Assembly (NCBI RefSeq): GCF_005080685.1
Contig: NZ_CP039371.1
Span: 3,286,001 to 3,350,000 of the forward strand
DNA length: 64,000 bases
Source: Pseudomonas putida
GTDB taxonomy: Bacteria > Pseudomonadota > Gammaproteobacteria > Pseudomonadales > Pseudomonadaceae
Direction of reading: 5' to 3'
Position numbers and translations under genes: made by a program
The notes under the pieces: model-generated
Told to the model about the DNA's origin: nothing
Databases searched by the model: none
What the model saw: only the letters and a program-made list of their open reading frames with translations
Shown here: positions 9,443 through 18,188 of the stretch, piece after piece
Numbering within the stretch: the stretch's first letter is position 1
Layout: every line of letters begins with the position of its first letter

Positions 9443-9913
9443 ATGCCAGTCAAAGCCATCCCTGAAGGCCAGCACAGCATCACCCCGTACCTGGCCATCC
9501 ACGATGCGGCCAAGGCCATCGAGTTCTACAAGAAAGCTTTTGGCGCCACCGAGATGTTCCGCCTCGAAGGGCCGGACGGACGGGTCGGCCATGCCGAACT
9601 GCGCATCGGCGATTCGTCGCTGATGCTCGCCGACCCCTGTGACAACATGGAAGGAGGCTTGACCGCCAGCCAGAACCTCGCCGGTGCCGCCGTGGGCCTG
9701 CACCTGTACGTCGAAGACAGCGACAAGGTGTACGCCCAGGCGCTCGCCGCCGGCGCCAGCCAGTTGCACCCGGTGACCGATCAATTCTACGGCGACCGCA
9801 GCGGCACCTTGAGGGACCCGTTCGGCAACCTGTGGTTCGTCTCCACCCACAAGGAGGACCTCAGCCCCGAGGAGATCCGCGCCCGCGCCGCCAAGCTGTT
9901 CGGCGGCCAATGA
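9443..9913 (+). CDS. VOC-family (glyoxalase/PhnB-like) protein
   Basis: 156 residues with the repeated beta-alpha-beta-beta-beta fold of the vicinal oxygen chelate family: SITPYLAIHDAAKAIEFYKKAFGA at the start and GDRSGTLRDPFGNLWFVSTH near the end, closest to the PhnB/YdcH-like group. These proteins bind a metal or small ligand and include glyoxalases, dioxygenases and resistance proteins; substrate unknown. Good GAGGAGA ribosome site before ATG 9443. Stands alone between two unrelated genes. Confidence 0.85.
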   Translation: MPVKAIPEGQHSITPYLAIHDAAKAIEFYKKAFGATEMFRLEGPDGRVGHAELRIGDSSLMLADPCDNMEGGLTASQNLAGAAVGLHLYVEDSDKVYAQALAAGASQLHPVTDQFYGDRSGTLRDPFGNLWFVSTHKEDLSPEEIRARAAKLFGGQ

Positions 9914-9929
9914 AGCGTGGCGCTCCAGG

Positions 9930-9995
9930 CGATGCTGCGAGTTGAAAGCTGCGCGACTTTGCTTGAAGCTTGAGGCTCGTAGCTTGGAGCTGCCT
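9930..9995. repeat. AGCTTG/AGCTGC-rich intergenic repeat
   Basis: Short stretch made of imperfect AGCTTG, AGCTGC and GCTTGAGGCTCG units between the VOC gene and the next gene. Similar AGCTTGAAGCTTG-type low-complexity tracts are common between genes in P. putida-group genomes. Function unknown. Confidence 0.35.
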
Positions 9996-9999
9996 TTAC

Positions 10000-11187
10000 A
10001 TGCGAATCATCGACAAGACCGCCGCGCAGGTGCGCAGCCTGACTCCGGCCGAGGAAGCGCTGCTGGCCGACTTCGCCGACGGCAGCCTCAACGGCCCGCG
10101 CCTGCTGCAGGCCAACCAGTTACTGATGAAGGTGCGCAGCGCCAACCAGTGGCTGGCCTGTGACTGCCGCAAGGATGCCCTGCCCGTGCTCAACGTGACA
10201 CTCAATGGCAGCACCGGCACCTTGTTTCTGAAGAACAATCCCGGTACCGCCGAACACGCCCCAGGCTGCCCGTTCACCAAGGACGAGCGTGAAGCGCAGG
10301 CACGCGAGGCGCAACCAGCGCCGCCTGCGGCCTGGTTACCGCCGGATACGCCGCTGCGCCTGATCGGCGATTTCCGCAAGGCCAGCGAGGGCGCTGAAAG
10401 CGCCGGCGAGCCTGGCGAACGACGCGAACAGCAGCGCTTGTTGTCGCTGCTGCTGACCTGGATCGAGATCAGTGGTCTCAACCTGTATGCCACGCACCTG
10501 AAGATGGACCTCACCGAGCAGTTCGCCGAACTGCGCGGGGTCGCCAGCCGCTACCCGCTGCTCGAGCGGGTGCCGGCGGGCAACTACCTGGAAACGCGCC
10601 TGGACATGAAGCACATGATGATGCTCAAGGCACGCCTGCGCGAAGCCACGGTATTCGGCAATCATCGCCGGCATGGGCTGATGCTCGACTGCGTCGACCA
10701 GATCAAGGGCCGCAAGCTGTTCAACAACCGCAGCGCGGACGGTTTCGATTTCCAGGGCCACCATCTGTACTGGGGCGGCAGCCGCGCCTCGGGGCCATTG
10801 CTGGCACTGGCGTTGTATTCGCCGACCAGCGCTGGCAGCCACTTCTACGAACTGATCCACGTCGCCAGCGTGCCGGTGCTGTCGCGCGCGCACCTGTTCC
10901 CGGTATACCGCGACGAGGAGCGCGAGCCGCTCAAGGCACTGGTGTCGCTGATCGACTGGATGGCTGGCAAAGGGGTGAAGGTACAGATGCGCCGACCGGT
11001 GATCGGTGGCCAGGTGATGGATGAACTGGTACTGACCTCGGATCAGGACCGGGTGCTTTCGGTGTCGCTGCTGGAACAACCGATCGGGCCGGAGCCTGAT
11101 GCCGAGAATTTCAAGCGCTATGCCGACTTCAAGAGCCTGGAAACCTTCCGCAAGTACGTGGCAGGTTTCTTCATGCGCGAGCGCTGA
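10000..11187 (+). CDS. Conserved hypothetical protein
   Basis: 395 residues from ATG 10000 (an in-frame TTG 30 bases upstream lies in the AGCTTG repeat and is unlikely). No signal peptide or membrane helix. The N-terminal third has WLACDCRKDALPVLNV and HAPGCPF, a Cys/His set that could bind a metal or resemble a restriction-associated zinc patch. The rest is a mixed alpha/beta protein with no motif I can name. It is not obviously linked to its neighbours and does not form an operon with the alcohol dehydrogenase, which is convergent. Function unknown. Confidence 0.7.
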   Translation: MRIIDKTAAQVRSLTPAEEALLADFADGSLNGPRLLQANQLLMKVRSANQWLACDCRKDALPVLNVTLNGSTGTLFLKNNPGTAEHAPGCPFTKDEREAQAREAQPAPPAAWLPPDTPLRLIGDFRKASEGAESAGEPGERREQQRLLSLLLTWIEISGLNLYATHLKMDLTEQFAELRGVASRYPLLERVPAGNYLETRLDMKHMMMLKARLREATVFGNHRRHGLMLDCVDQIKGRKLFNNRSADGFDFQGHHLYWGGSRASGPLLALALYSPTSAGSHFYELIHVASVPVLSRAHLFPVYRDEEREPLKALVSLIDWMAGKGVKVQMRRPVIGGQVMDELVLTSDQDRVLSVSLLEQPIGPEPDAENFKRYADFKSLETFRKYVAGFFMRER

Positions 11188-11208
11188 AGGCCACCACGTA
11201 CCGCGCCG

Positions 11209-12357
11209 TCAGAAGGCGGCCTTGAAGATCGCCTCGATTTCCGCCTGGTTCGCTGGGCGGGGGTTGGTCAGGCCGCAGGCATCCTTCAAGGCGTTTTCGG
11301 CCAGAATCGGCACATCCTCGACCTTGGCGCCAAGTTCGGCCAGCCCCGCCGGAATCCCTACCGCCGCTGCCAGGTGCTCGATCGCAGAGATCGCGGCACC
11401 GGCGCCCTGCTCGGCATCCAGCCCGCACACCTTTACGCCCATGGCCTTGGCGACATCGCGCAAACGCGCAGCGCTGACCTTGGCATTGAAGCGCTGCACA
11501 TGGGGCAACAGCACCGCGTTGCACACACCGTGGGGCAAATCGTAGTAGCCACCCAGTTGGTGGGCCATGGCATGCACGTAGCCGAGCGAGGCATTGTTGA
11601 ACGCCATGCCGGCGAGGAACTGGGCATAGGCCATGTTTTCCCGCGCCTGCAGGTCGCTGCCGTCTTGTACTGCCTGGCGCAGGTTATCGCTGATCAGGGT
11701 GATGGCCTTGAGTGCGCAGGCATCGGTGATCGGGTTGGCGGCGGTCGAGACGTAGGCCTCGATGGCGTGGGTGAGCGCGTCCATACCGGTGGCCGCGGTC
11801 AGGCCCTTGGGCATGGCGACCATCAGCGCCGGGTCGTTGACCGAGAGTATCGGCGTGACGTTGCGGTCGACGATGGCCATTTTCACGTGCCGCGCTTCGT
11901 CGGTGATGATGCAGAAACGGGTCATCTCGCTGGCAGTGCCGGCCGTGGTATTGATCGCGATCAACGGCAACTGTGGCTTGGCGGAGCGGTCGACGCCTTC
12001 ATAGTCGCGGATATGCCCACCGTTGGTGGCGCACAGGGCGATGCCCTTGGCGCAGTCGTGTGGCGAGCCGCCGCCAAGCGACACCACGCAATCGCAGCCT
12101 TCGCGCTGGAGAATTGCCAGGCCGGCTTCGACGTTGGCGATGCTGGGGTTGGGCTTGGCGCCATCGAACAGCACCGACTGGATGTCACGCTCGGCCAGCA
12201 GCCCGGCGATGCGCTCGGCAACACCGGCCTTGGCCAGGCCTTCGTCGGTGACGATCAAGGCCTTGCGCAAGCCATAGCCGGCGATCGCTGCCATGGCTTC
12301 GTCCAGGCAATCGATGCCCATGATGTTGACGGGCGGAATGAAGAACGTGCTGCTCAT
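11209..12357 (-). CDS. yiaY: Iron-containing alcohol dehydrogenase (YiaY/AdhB-like, group III)
   Basis: 382 residues, beginning [14 protein letters not shown] and closely resembling E. coli YiaY and other group III dehydrogenases. Motifs: NAD-binding [27 protein letters not shown], and the metal ligands within [31 protein letters not shown]. It interconverts an alcohol and its aldehyde with NAD; the physiological substrate is uncertain (YiaY has been described as an L-threonine dehydrogenase). ATG 12357 has GGAGGATCC at good spacing; the upstream in-frame ATGs lack a ribosome site. The gene lies 138 bases downstream of ilvA on the same strand. Confidence 0.9.
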   Translation of the reverse strand: MSSTFFIPPVNIMGIDCLDEAMAAIAGYGLRKALIVTDEGLAKAGVAERIAGLLAERDIQSVLFDGAKPNPSIANVEAGLAILQREGCDCVVSLGGGSPHDCAKGIALCATNGGHIRDYEGVDRSAKPQLPLIAINTTAGTASEMTRFCIITDEARHVKMAIVDRNVTPILSVNDPALMVAMPKGLTAATGMDALTHAIEAYVSTAANPITDACALKAITLISDNLRQAVQDGSDLQARENMAYAQFLAGMAFNNASLGYVHAMAHQLGGYYDLPHGVCNAVLLPHVQRFNAKVSAARLRDVAKAMGVKVCGLDAEQGAGAAISAIEHLAAAVGIPAGLAELGAKVEDVPILAENALKDACGLTNPRPANQAEIEAIFKAAF

Positions 12358-12495
12358 GGCCGGGATCCTCCTGGCGATTCGGTATGCCATGAGCATCTGC
12401 CTGATCGGTAAACAACATGTTGATTTAGGGCAATTGTCTGTCAGAACTTTCCTACGATGTCTACTTCGCCGGCACAGACGCCCATGAATCCGAAC

Positions 12496-14058
12496 TCAGC
12501 CCAAAAACAGCCTGTACGCCGGATTCTCCGTCTCATCCCAGTAGTCATACCCCATTTCATCCAGCGCCTGCGGCAACCCCGCCAGTTCATCCTCCGGCAC
12601 CTCCAGCGCAGCGAACACCCGCGCCACCGCCGCACCATGGTTGCGATAATGGAACAGGCTGATGTTCCAGCGCTTGCCCAATCGCTCCAGGAAGCCCAGC
12701 AACGCACCTGGCCGCTCAGGGAACTCGAAACGCAGCACCCGCTCGTTGGCACCAGCCGCCGCATGCCCGCCCACGGTATGGCGCACATGCAGCTTGGCCA
12801 GTTCGTTGTCGGTCAGGTCGAGCACACTGTAGCCCTGCCCTTGCAGGGTCACGAGCAACTGTTCACGGGGGTCCTGCACAGGGTGGGTCTGCACGCCGAC
12901 GAACAGGCGCGCCTCCTTGCCCGGGTAGTAGCGGTAGTTGAATTCAGTGATCTGACGCTTGCCCAGGGCCTGGCAGAAGCTGCGAAAGCTACCCGGCTGC
13001 TCTGGTATGGTCACGGCGATGATCGCCTCGCGCTGCTCGCCCAGTTCGGCACGCTCGGCCACATGGCGCAAGCGGTCGAAGTTGATGTTGGCGCCCGAAT
13101 CGATGGCCACCAGGGTCTGCCCCTGCACCTCTTCGCGGGCCACGTACTTCTTGATCCCGGCAACCGCCAACGCCCCCGAAGGCTCGGTGATCGAACGGGT
13201 ATCGTCGTAGATGTGCTTGATCGCCGCACACAGTTCGTCGCTGCTGACCGTGATCACCTCGTCGACGAAATGCCGGCACAGCTCGAAGCAGTGGGCGCCA
13301 ATCTGCGCGACCGCCACGCCGTCGGCGAACGTGCCGACCTGGGGCAGGATCACGCGCTCACCGGCGGCCATCGCCGCTTGCAGGCAATTGGAGTCGTCCG
13401 GCTCGACGCCGATCACCTTGACCTCCGGGCGCAGGTACTTGACGTAGGCGGCAATCCCGGCGATCAGCCCGCCACCGCCGACCGGCACGAAGATCGCGTC
13501 CAGCCGCCCCGGATGCTGGCGCAGCACTTCCATGGCCACGGTGCCCTGCCCGGCGATCACATCGGGATCGTCATACGGCGGCACGAAGGTCGCGCCCTCG
13601 CTATCGGCAAGCTTCAGCGCATGGGCCAGGGCATGGGGGAAGCTCTCGCCCTGCAGCACCACGTGGCCGCCACGCGAGCGTACACCCTCGATCTTCAACG
13701 ACGGCGTGGTGGTGGGCATGACGATGGTGGCCTTGATACCCAGGTGCGACGCAGCCATGGCCACGCCCTGCGCGTGGTTGCCAGCGGACGCTGTGACAAC
13801 GCCGCGCTCGCGCTGGGCCTGGCTCAGGCGCGACAAGCGGGTGTAGGCACCACGGATCTTGAAGGAAAAGGTCGGTTGCAGGTCTTCGCGCTTGAGCAGC
13901 ACCTGGTTGCCGAGGCTCGCCGACAGCGCCGGGGCTACCTGCAATGGCGTCTCGATGGCCAGGTCGTACACGGGCGCTGCGAGAATGCGCCGCACCTGCT
14001 CCGACAGCAGCTGCTGGGGGGTGGAGGCGGTACGTGGGCTGACGCTGAGGTTGGTCAT
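12496..14058 (-). CDS. ilvA: Threonine ammonia-lyase, biosynthetic (threonine deaminase)
   Basis: 520 residues. It makes 2-oxobutanoate from threonine, the first committed step of isoleucine synthesis, using pyridoxal phosphate. The PLP lysine is K67 in TFSFKIRGAY and the glycine-rich loop is PVGGGGLIAG. Two ACT-like regulatory domains occupy about residues 325-520, so it is the isoleucine-feedback-inhibited biosynthetic form (E. coli IlvA is 514). The start ATG 14058 is preceded by CAGGAGTC. Upstream on the same strand are an intrinsic terminator and an isoleucine-rich leader peptide, so expression is probably controlled by attenuation. Confidence 0.95.
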   Translation of the reverse strand: MTNLSVSPRTASTPQQLLSEQVRRILAAPVYDLAIETPLQVAPALSASLGNQVLLKREDLQPTFSFKIRGAYTRLSRLSQAQRERGVVTASAGNHAQGVAMAASHLGIKATIVMPTTTPSLKIEGVRSRGGHVVLQGESFPHALAHALKLADSEGATFVPPYDDPDVIAGQGTVAMEVLRQHPGRLDAIFVPVGGGGLIAGIAAYVKYLRPEVKVIGVEPDDSNCLQAAMAAGERVILPQVGTFADGVAVAQIGAHCFELCRHFVDEVITVSSDELCAAIKHIYDDTRSITEPSGALAVAGIKKYVAREEVQGQTLVAIDSGANINFDRLRHVAERAELGEQREAIIAVTIPEQPGSFRSFCQALGKRQITEFNYRYYPGKEARLFVGVQTHPVQDPREQLLVTLQGQGYSVLDLTDNELAKLHVRHTVGGHAAAGANERVLRFEFPERPGALLGFLERLGKRWNISLFHYRNHGAAVARVFAALEVPEDELAGLPQALDEMGYDYWDETENPAYRLFLG

Positions 14059-14104
14059 CGATGACTCCTGGCTGTTTTCGTGTTTGCCCAGGAGTCAGAG
14101 AGAA

Positions 14105-14128
14105 GAAACCCGCCTCCAGGGCGGGTTC
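14105..14128 (-). terminator. Intrinsic terminator/attenuator in the ilvA leader
   Basis: On the minus strand: AACCCGCC-loop-GGCGGGTTTCTTCT, a 7-8 base GC-rich stem followed by a T-rich tract. It lies 15 bases after the stop of the isoleucine-rich leader peptide and 47 bases before the ilvA start, the geometry expected for translation-coupled attenuation. Confidence 0.8.
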
Positions 14129-14142
14129 GGTGCACGTACGCG

Positions 14143-14205
14143 CTAGCCCGCCAAGCTGATAATGGCGGTAATAATAATGGCGTGAACGTGCGGGAATGGA
14201 TTCAT
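14143..14205 (-). CDS. ilvA leader peptide (isoleucine-rich attenuator peptide)
   Basis: 20-codon frame, ATG to TAG: it starts MNPFPHVHA and continues IIITAIISLAG. Five of the seven residues in IIITAII are isoleucine, the end product of the pathway started by ilvA. The terminator follows directly. By analogy with ilv/thr leader peptides, scarcity of Ile-tRNA should stall the ribosome in this run, prevent the terminator hairpin from forming and allow ilvA transcription. Seen: peptide and terminator. Inferred: the regulation. Confidence 0.8.
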   Translation of the reverse strand: MNPFPHVHAIIITAIISLAG

Positions 14206-14239
14206 GGGACGGGAAGTTATCTCGCCAGCCACTGCCAAG

Positions 14240-14671
14240 TCAACACCTGGCTTGCTGGGCCGAAAGCGGCACGTCGAAGACCTTGTCGAAGCCCCACTGG
14301 AAGACGAACGCATAGACGAAGAAGAACGCGAACAACGCCAGGTTGGTGAGCAACGCCGCCCACAGGCTGATGTCCAGCCAGAACGCCACCAGCGGCAGCA
14401 ACAGCACCACCAACCCGCCTTCGAAGCCCAGGGCATGCAACAGCCGGCGCAGGAAGGTCCGTTCACGCACGCTCTGGCGGGCCTCCCAGCGCTCGAACGC
14501 CCAGTTGAAGCCCATGTTCCAACTCATGGCCACCCCCGACATCAATACCGAGAGCACCGTGGAATGAGCCATACCGGCGTCAAACATCAGTGACAGCGCT
14601 GGCGCCACGCAAGCCACTGCAATGGCTTCGTAGAGGATGGCCTGGACGATCTTGCGGGCCTTGCCTTGCAT
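14240..14671 (-). CDS. PACE-family small multidrug efflux transporter
   Basis: 143 residues from ATG 14671 (MQGKARKIVQAILYEAIAV), with GAGGGGC just upstream. Four hydrophobic helices are arranged as two tandem bacterial transmembrane pair units, with the conserved family elements LYEAIA, SWNMGFNWAFERWE and LLHALGFEGGL. PACE proteins (AceI-like) are inner-membrane proton-driven exporters of biocides such as chlorhexidine or short diamines. Divergent from the wecB operon. The ilvA leader lies just downstream, but the genes are functionally unrelated. Confidence 0.9.
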   Translation of the reverse strand: MQGKARKIVQAILYEAIAVACVAPALSLMFDAGMAHSTVLSVLMSGVAMSWNMGFNWAFERWEARQSVRERTFLRRLLHALGFEGGLVVLLLPLVAFWLDISLWAALLTNLALFAFFFVYAFVFQWGFDKVFDVPLSAQQARC

Positions 14672-14862
14672 GAGGGGCTCCTGAACATTGAGAGCGCAAA
14701 CGGTACGCCTCTCGGCAAGCTCGATCAACCACTGACACCCAGCGCCGGAAAGCTGACGCCAGCAACCTGAACGGATTGGACAACCTGCCGGTCCACTGCT
14801 TGTATCTAATTCCGACACTACCCACATAGATCTCGGACAGGGACCAGGACGAGGAGTACAGC

Positions 14863-16017
14863 ATGCCCCATACCGTGATGATGGTTTTCGGCACCCGGCC
14901 CGAAGCGATCAAAATGGCGCCGTTGGCGCGTGTGCTACGCCAGTGGCCAGGCATCAACCTGCATATATGCTCCACCGGCCAGCACCGCGAAATGCTCGAG
15001 CAAGTGCTCACCGCCTTTGGCCTGAGCGTGGACCAGGACCTCAGGGTCATGACCCAGAACCAGACCCTGAACGGCCTGGCGCGTGACCTGCTGGACAAGA
15101 TCGACAGTGCCTATGAACAGGTCAAGCCCGATATCGTGCTGGTCCACGGTGACACCACCACCAGCTTCATGGCCGCCCTCGCCGCCTTCCACAGGCGCAT
15201 TCCGATAGGCCACGTCGAAGCCGGCCTGCGTACCGGCAACCTGCAGCAACCCTGGCCGGAAGAAGCCAACCGGCGCCTGACCGGCGTACTCGCCGACCTG
15301 CACTTCACCCCAACCCGCGACTCCGACGCCAACCTCATTCGCGAAGGCGTACCCCCCGACCACATCGAAGTTACCGGCAACACCGTGATCGACGCATTGC
15401 TGTGGATGCGCGACCACCTCGCCGAGCACCAGTGGCGTCCTGCTGCCGACTCGCCGCTGCATGCCTTGCGTGACGACCAACGCATGGTGCTGATCACCGG
15501 CCACCGCCGGGAAAACTTCGGGCCTGGTTTCGAGCGTATCTGTCAGGCCCTGGCGCGCTTGGCCGAACGCTATCCCGAGGTGCAGTTCGTCTACCCGGTC
15601 CATCTCAACCCACAGGTGCAGAGTGCGGTATACGGGGTACTGTCGAACCGCGACAACATCCACCTGATCGCGCCGCAGGACTACCAGCATTTCGTCTGGC
15701 TGATGGCCCGTGCCCACGTCATCCTGACCGACTCCGGCGGCGTCCAGGAGGAGGCCCCGGCCCTGGGCAAGCCGGTGCTGGTGCTGCGCAAGGTCACTGA
15801 ACGGCCTGCCGTGCTCAAGGGCGGCACGGTAAAGCTGGTAGGCACCGTCACCGAGCAGATCGTCGACGAAACCAGTCGCCTGCTCGACGACCCGGTCGCC
15901 TACGAACGCATGGCACGGGTGTATACGCCATTCGGCGACGGCACCGCCAGTGAGAAGATCGCCGAGCGTCTGAGCCGTTGGTTCGAGGAATCCGCTGCCC
16001 AGCGAGACGACGCATGA
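14863..16017 (+). CDS. wecB: UDP-N-acetylglucosamine 2-epimerase (non-hydrolysing)
   Basis: 384 residues, normal length. It interconverts UDP-GlcNAc and UDP-ManNAc. Family motifs seen: FGTRPEAIKMAPL at the start, VHGDTTTSF, HVEAGLRTGN, ITGHRRENFG, TDSGGVQEEAPALGKPVLVLR. Cytoplasmic. It is the first gene of an overlapping operon with nfrB (ATGA overlap), nfrA, a DUF4434 gene and a diguanylate cyclase gene. The context implies that it supplies UDP-ManNAc to the NfrB glycosyltransferase rather than acting only in common-antigen synthesis. Start ATG 14863 with GAGGAG upstream. Confidence 0.95.
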   Translation: MPHTVMMVFGTRPEAIKMAPLARVLRQWPGINLHICSTGQHREMLEQVLTAFGLSVDQDLRVMTQNQTLNGLARDLLDKIDSAYEQVKPDIVLVHGDTTTSFMAALAAFHRRIPIGHVEAGLRTGNLQQPWPEEANRRLTGVLADLHFTPTRDSDANLIREGVPPDHIEVTGNTVIDALLWMRDHLAEHQWRPAADSPLHALRDDQRMVLITGHRRENFGPGFERICQALARLAERYPEVQFVYPVHLNPQVQSAVYGVLSNRDNIHLIAPQDYQHFVWLMARAHVILTDSGGVQEEAPALGKPVLVLRKVTERPAVLKGGTVKLVGTVTEQIVDETSRLLDDPVAYERMARVYTPFGDGTASEKIAERLSRWFEESAAQRDDA

Positions 16018-18188
16018 GCCTGGTCTTCATCGATTTTCTCACCTATGTCCTGTTCGGCCTGAAAATCCTGGCGATCATCCTCGCCACGTTGATGTTCCTG
16101 CTTGGCCTGGACGACCTGTTCATCGACCTCTGCTATTGGGGCCGCAAGTTGATCAGGCGTTTTCGCATTTACGACAAGTACGAGCGGGCCGATGAGAAAC
16201 GTCTCTACGAAATCGCCGAGAAGCCCCTGGCAATCATGGTCCCGGCCTGGAACGAGGTTGGCGTGGTTGGCGAAATGGCGCGCCTCGCCGCCTCGACCAT
16301 CGACTACGAGAACTACCAGATCTTCGTCGGCACCTACCCCAACGACCCACAGACCCAGGCCGACGTCGATGCCGTGTGCCTGCACTATCCCAACGTGCAC
16401 AAGGTGGTCTGCGCGCGCCCGGGTCCCACCAGCAAGGCCGACTGCCTGAACAACATCATCGACGCCATCCTGCGCTTCCAGGAAGATGCCCGCATCCAGT
16501 TCGCCGGTTTCATCCTGCATGATGCCGAAGACGTCATCTCACCCATGGAACTGCGCCTGTTCAACTACCTGTTGCCGGCCAAGGACATGATCCAGATCCC
16601 GGTGTACCCCTACGCACCGGAATGGAAAGGCTTCACCGCCGGGCACTACGTCGACGAATTCGCCGAAAACCACGGCAAGGACGTGATCGTGCGCGAAGCG
16701 TTGACTGGGCAGGTGCCCAGCGCCGGGGTCGGTACCTGCTTCAGCCGCCGAGCCATCGCCGCCCTGCTCGAGGATGGCGACGGCATCGCCTTCGATGTGC
16801 AGAGCCTTACCGAAGACTACGACATTGGCTTTCGCCTCAAGCAGAAGGGCATGAAGTGCATCTTCGCCCGCTACTCCATCACCGACCCGGCACTGGCGCT
16901 CAAGCAGGAATGGCGTTTCGGCATGAGCCGCTCGTTCTCCCAGGTGATCTGCGTGCGCGAGCACTTCCCCCGCGACTGGCAACACGCCATCCGGCAGAAG
17001 TCGCGGTGGATCGTCGGTATCGTGTTCCAGGGCACCAGCAACCTCGGCTGGAGCCGCAAAGGCGCGCTCAACTATTTCCTCTGGCGTGACCGCCGCGGGC
17101 TGTTCGCCTACCTGCTGAGCTTTCTGGTCAACCTGTTGCTGGTGGTACTGCTGGCGATGTGGCTGGTCACGGTGATCGCGCCGGACGCCTGGCATTTCAT
17201 GTCGATCCTCGGCGACAGCTGGGTGCTTTCCACCCTGCTCTGGCTCAACGGCCTGATGTTGTTCAATCGGCTGTTCCAACGCGGCTGGTTCGTGACCCGC
17301 TACTACGGCATCGGCGAGGGCCTGCTGTCGGCACCGCGGATGATGTGGAGCAACTTCGTCAACTTCTTCGCCAACCTGCGCGCCCTGCGCCAGGTCATGG
17401 AGATGGGCGACTCGCGGCGCGTGGCCTGGGACAAGACCACCCACGAGTTCCCCGCCTTGACGCAACCGGCGCGCCAGCCGCTGGGCCAGCGCCTGGTGGC
17501 CCAGGGCCTGCTCGACGAAGAACAGCTGCAAACCGCCATTACCAGCCCGGTGCGTCGGCGCCTGGGGCGTGAACTGCTGCTGCGCGGCTGGCTGAACAGC
17601 GAACAGCTGGTCAAGGCCCTGGCCGAGCAGTTCGACCTGCCCTGGGCACCGCTGAACCCATTCAAGCTCGACCCGCAACTGATCGCCAAGCTGCCCCGCC
17701 GCCTGGCCTCGCACTATGGCGTGCTGCCGGTGGACGAAGACGGCGAGACCTTGATCCTGGCCAGCGAGAGCCCGGTCAGCCAGGTTTCGCTAGGCGTGAT
17801 CAGCCGCCAGCTCAAGCGCCCGGTCAAGGCTCGCCTGGCGCCACAGGGCCGGGTCACCTTGGGTCTGCTGCAACATTACCCGAGCCCCTGGCAGAAGCCC
17901 GAAACCCGCGAAATGCTCGATGTGCTCCAGCGCAACCAGGATGACGCCGACCTGATCGAGCGGGTCTGCGCCCACCTGGTGATGCTCGGCACCCTGCTAC
18001 AAGTGCGCGGCATGGTGCCGGTGGCGCTGTTCAACCAGGCGTTGATCGACTTCGACCCCGAGTCGCAAACGTTGGGTGAACACCTGGTCGCGCGCGGCAT
18101 CATCACCGAAGAAGTGCTGCAACAGGCACTCGAAGAACAGGCCAGCGAGCAGCAGGCCGCCTACGACCTGACCCGGGAGGTGGCATGA
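16014..18188 (+). CDS. nfrB: NfrB-type membrane glycosyltransferase with C-terminal MshEN c-di-GMP domain
   Basis: 724 residues from ATG 16014, which overlaps the wecB stop (ATGA). N-terminal membrane helix, then a GT2 family transferase domain (about residues 65-360) with VPAWNE, HDAEDV, TEDYD and the processive-type QKSRW motif, and further membrane helices at about 365-440. The C-terminal ~250 residues contain an MshEN domain: the pattern RLGx2Lx3Gx6Lx2ALx2Q fits perfectly at about 514-537, with two related copies before and near the end. NfrB of E. coli is part of the phage N4 receptor system and a c-di-GMP-controlled polysaccharide synthase thought to use N-acetylmannosamine. The same role is inferred here. 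Confidence 0.92.
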   Translation: MSLVFIDFLTYVLFGLKILAIILATLMFLLGLDDLFIDLCYWGRKLIRRFRIYDKYERADEKRLYEIAEKPLAIMVPAWNEVGVVGEMARLAASTIDYENYQIFVGTYPNDPQTQADVDAVCLHYPNVHKVVCARPGPTSKADCLNNIIDAILRFQEDARIQFAGFILHDAEDVISPMELRLFNYLLPAKDMIQIPVYPYAPEWKGFTAGHYVDEFAENHGKDVIVREALTGQVPSAGVGTCFSRRAIAALLEDGDGIAFDVQSLTEDYDIGFRLKQKGMKCIFARYSITDPALALKQEWRFGMSRSFSQVICVREHFPRDWQHAIRQKSRWIVGIVFQGTSNLGWSRKGALNYFLWRDRRGLFAYLLSFLVNLLLVVLLAMWLVTVIAPDAWHFMSILGDSWVLSTLLWLNGLMLFNRLFQRGWFVTRYYGIGEGLLSAPRMMWSNFVNFFANLRALRQVMEMGDSRRVAWDKTTHEFPALTQPARQPLGQRLVAQGLLDEEQLQTAITSPVRRRLGRELLLRGWLNSEQLVKALAEQFDLPWAPLNPFKLDPQLIAKLPRRLASHYGVLPVDEDGETLILASESPVSQVSLGVISRQLKRPVKARLAPQGRVTLGLLQHYPSPWQKPETREMLDVLQRNQDDADLIERVCAHLVMLGTLLQVRGMVPVALFNQALIDFDPESQTLGEHLVARGIITEEVLQQALEEQASEQQAAYDLTREVA

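Noticed and set aside
12412..12425. Palindrome CAACATGTTG upstream of the iron alcohol dehydrogenase gene
   Set aside because: Short and single; cannot be told from chance without comparison of related promoters.
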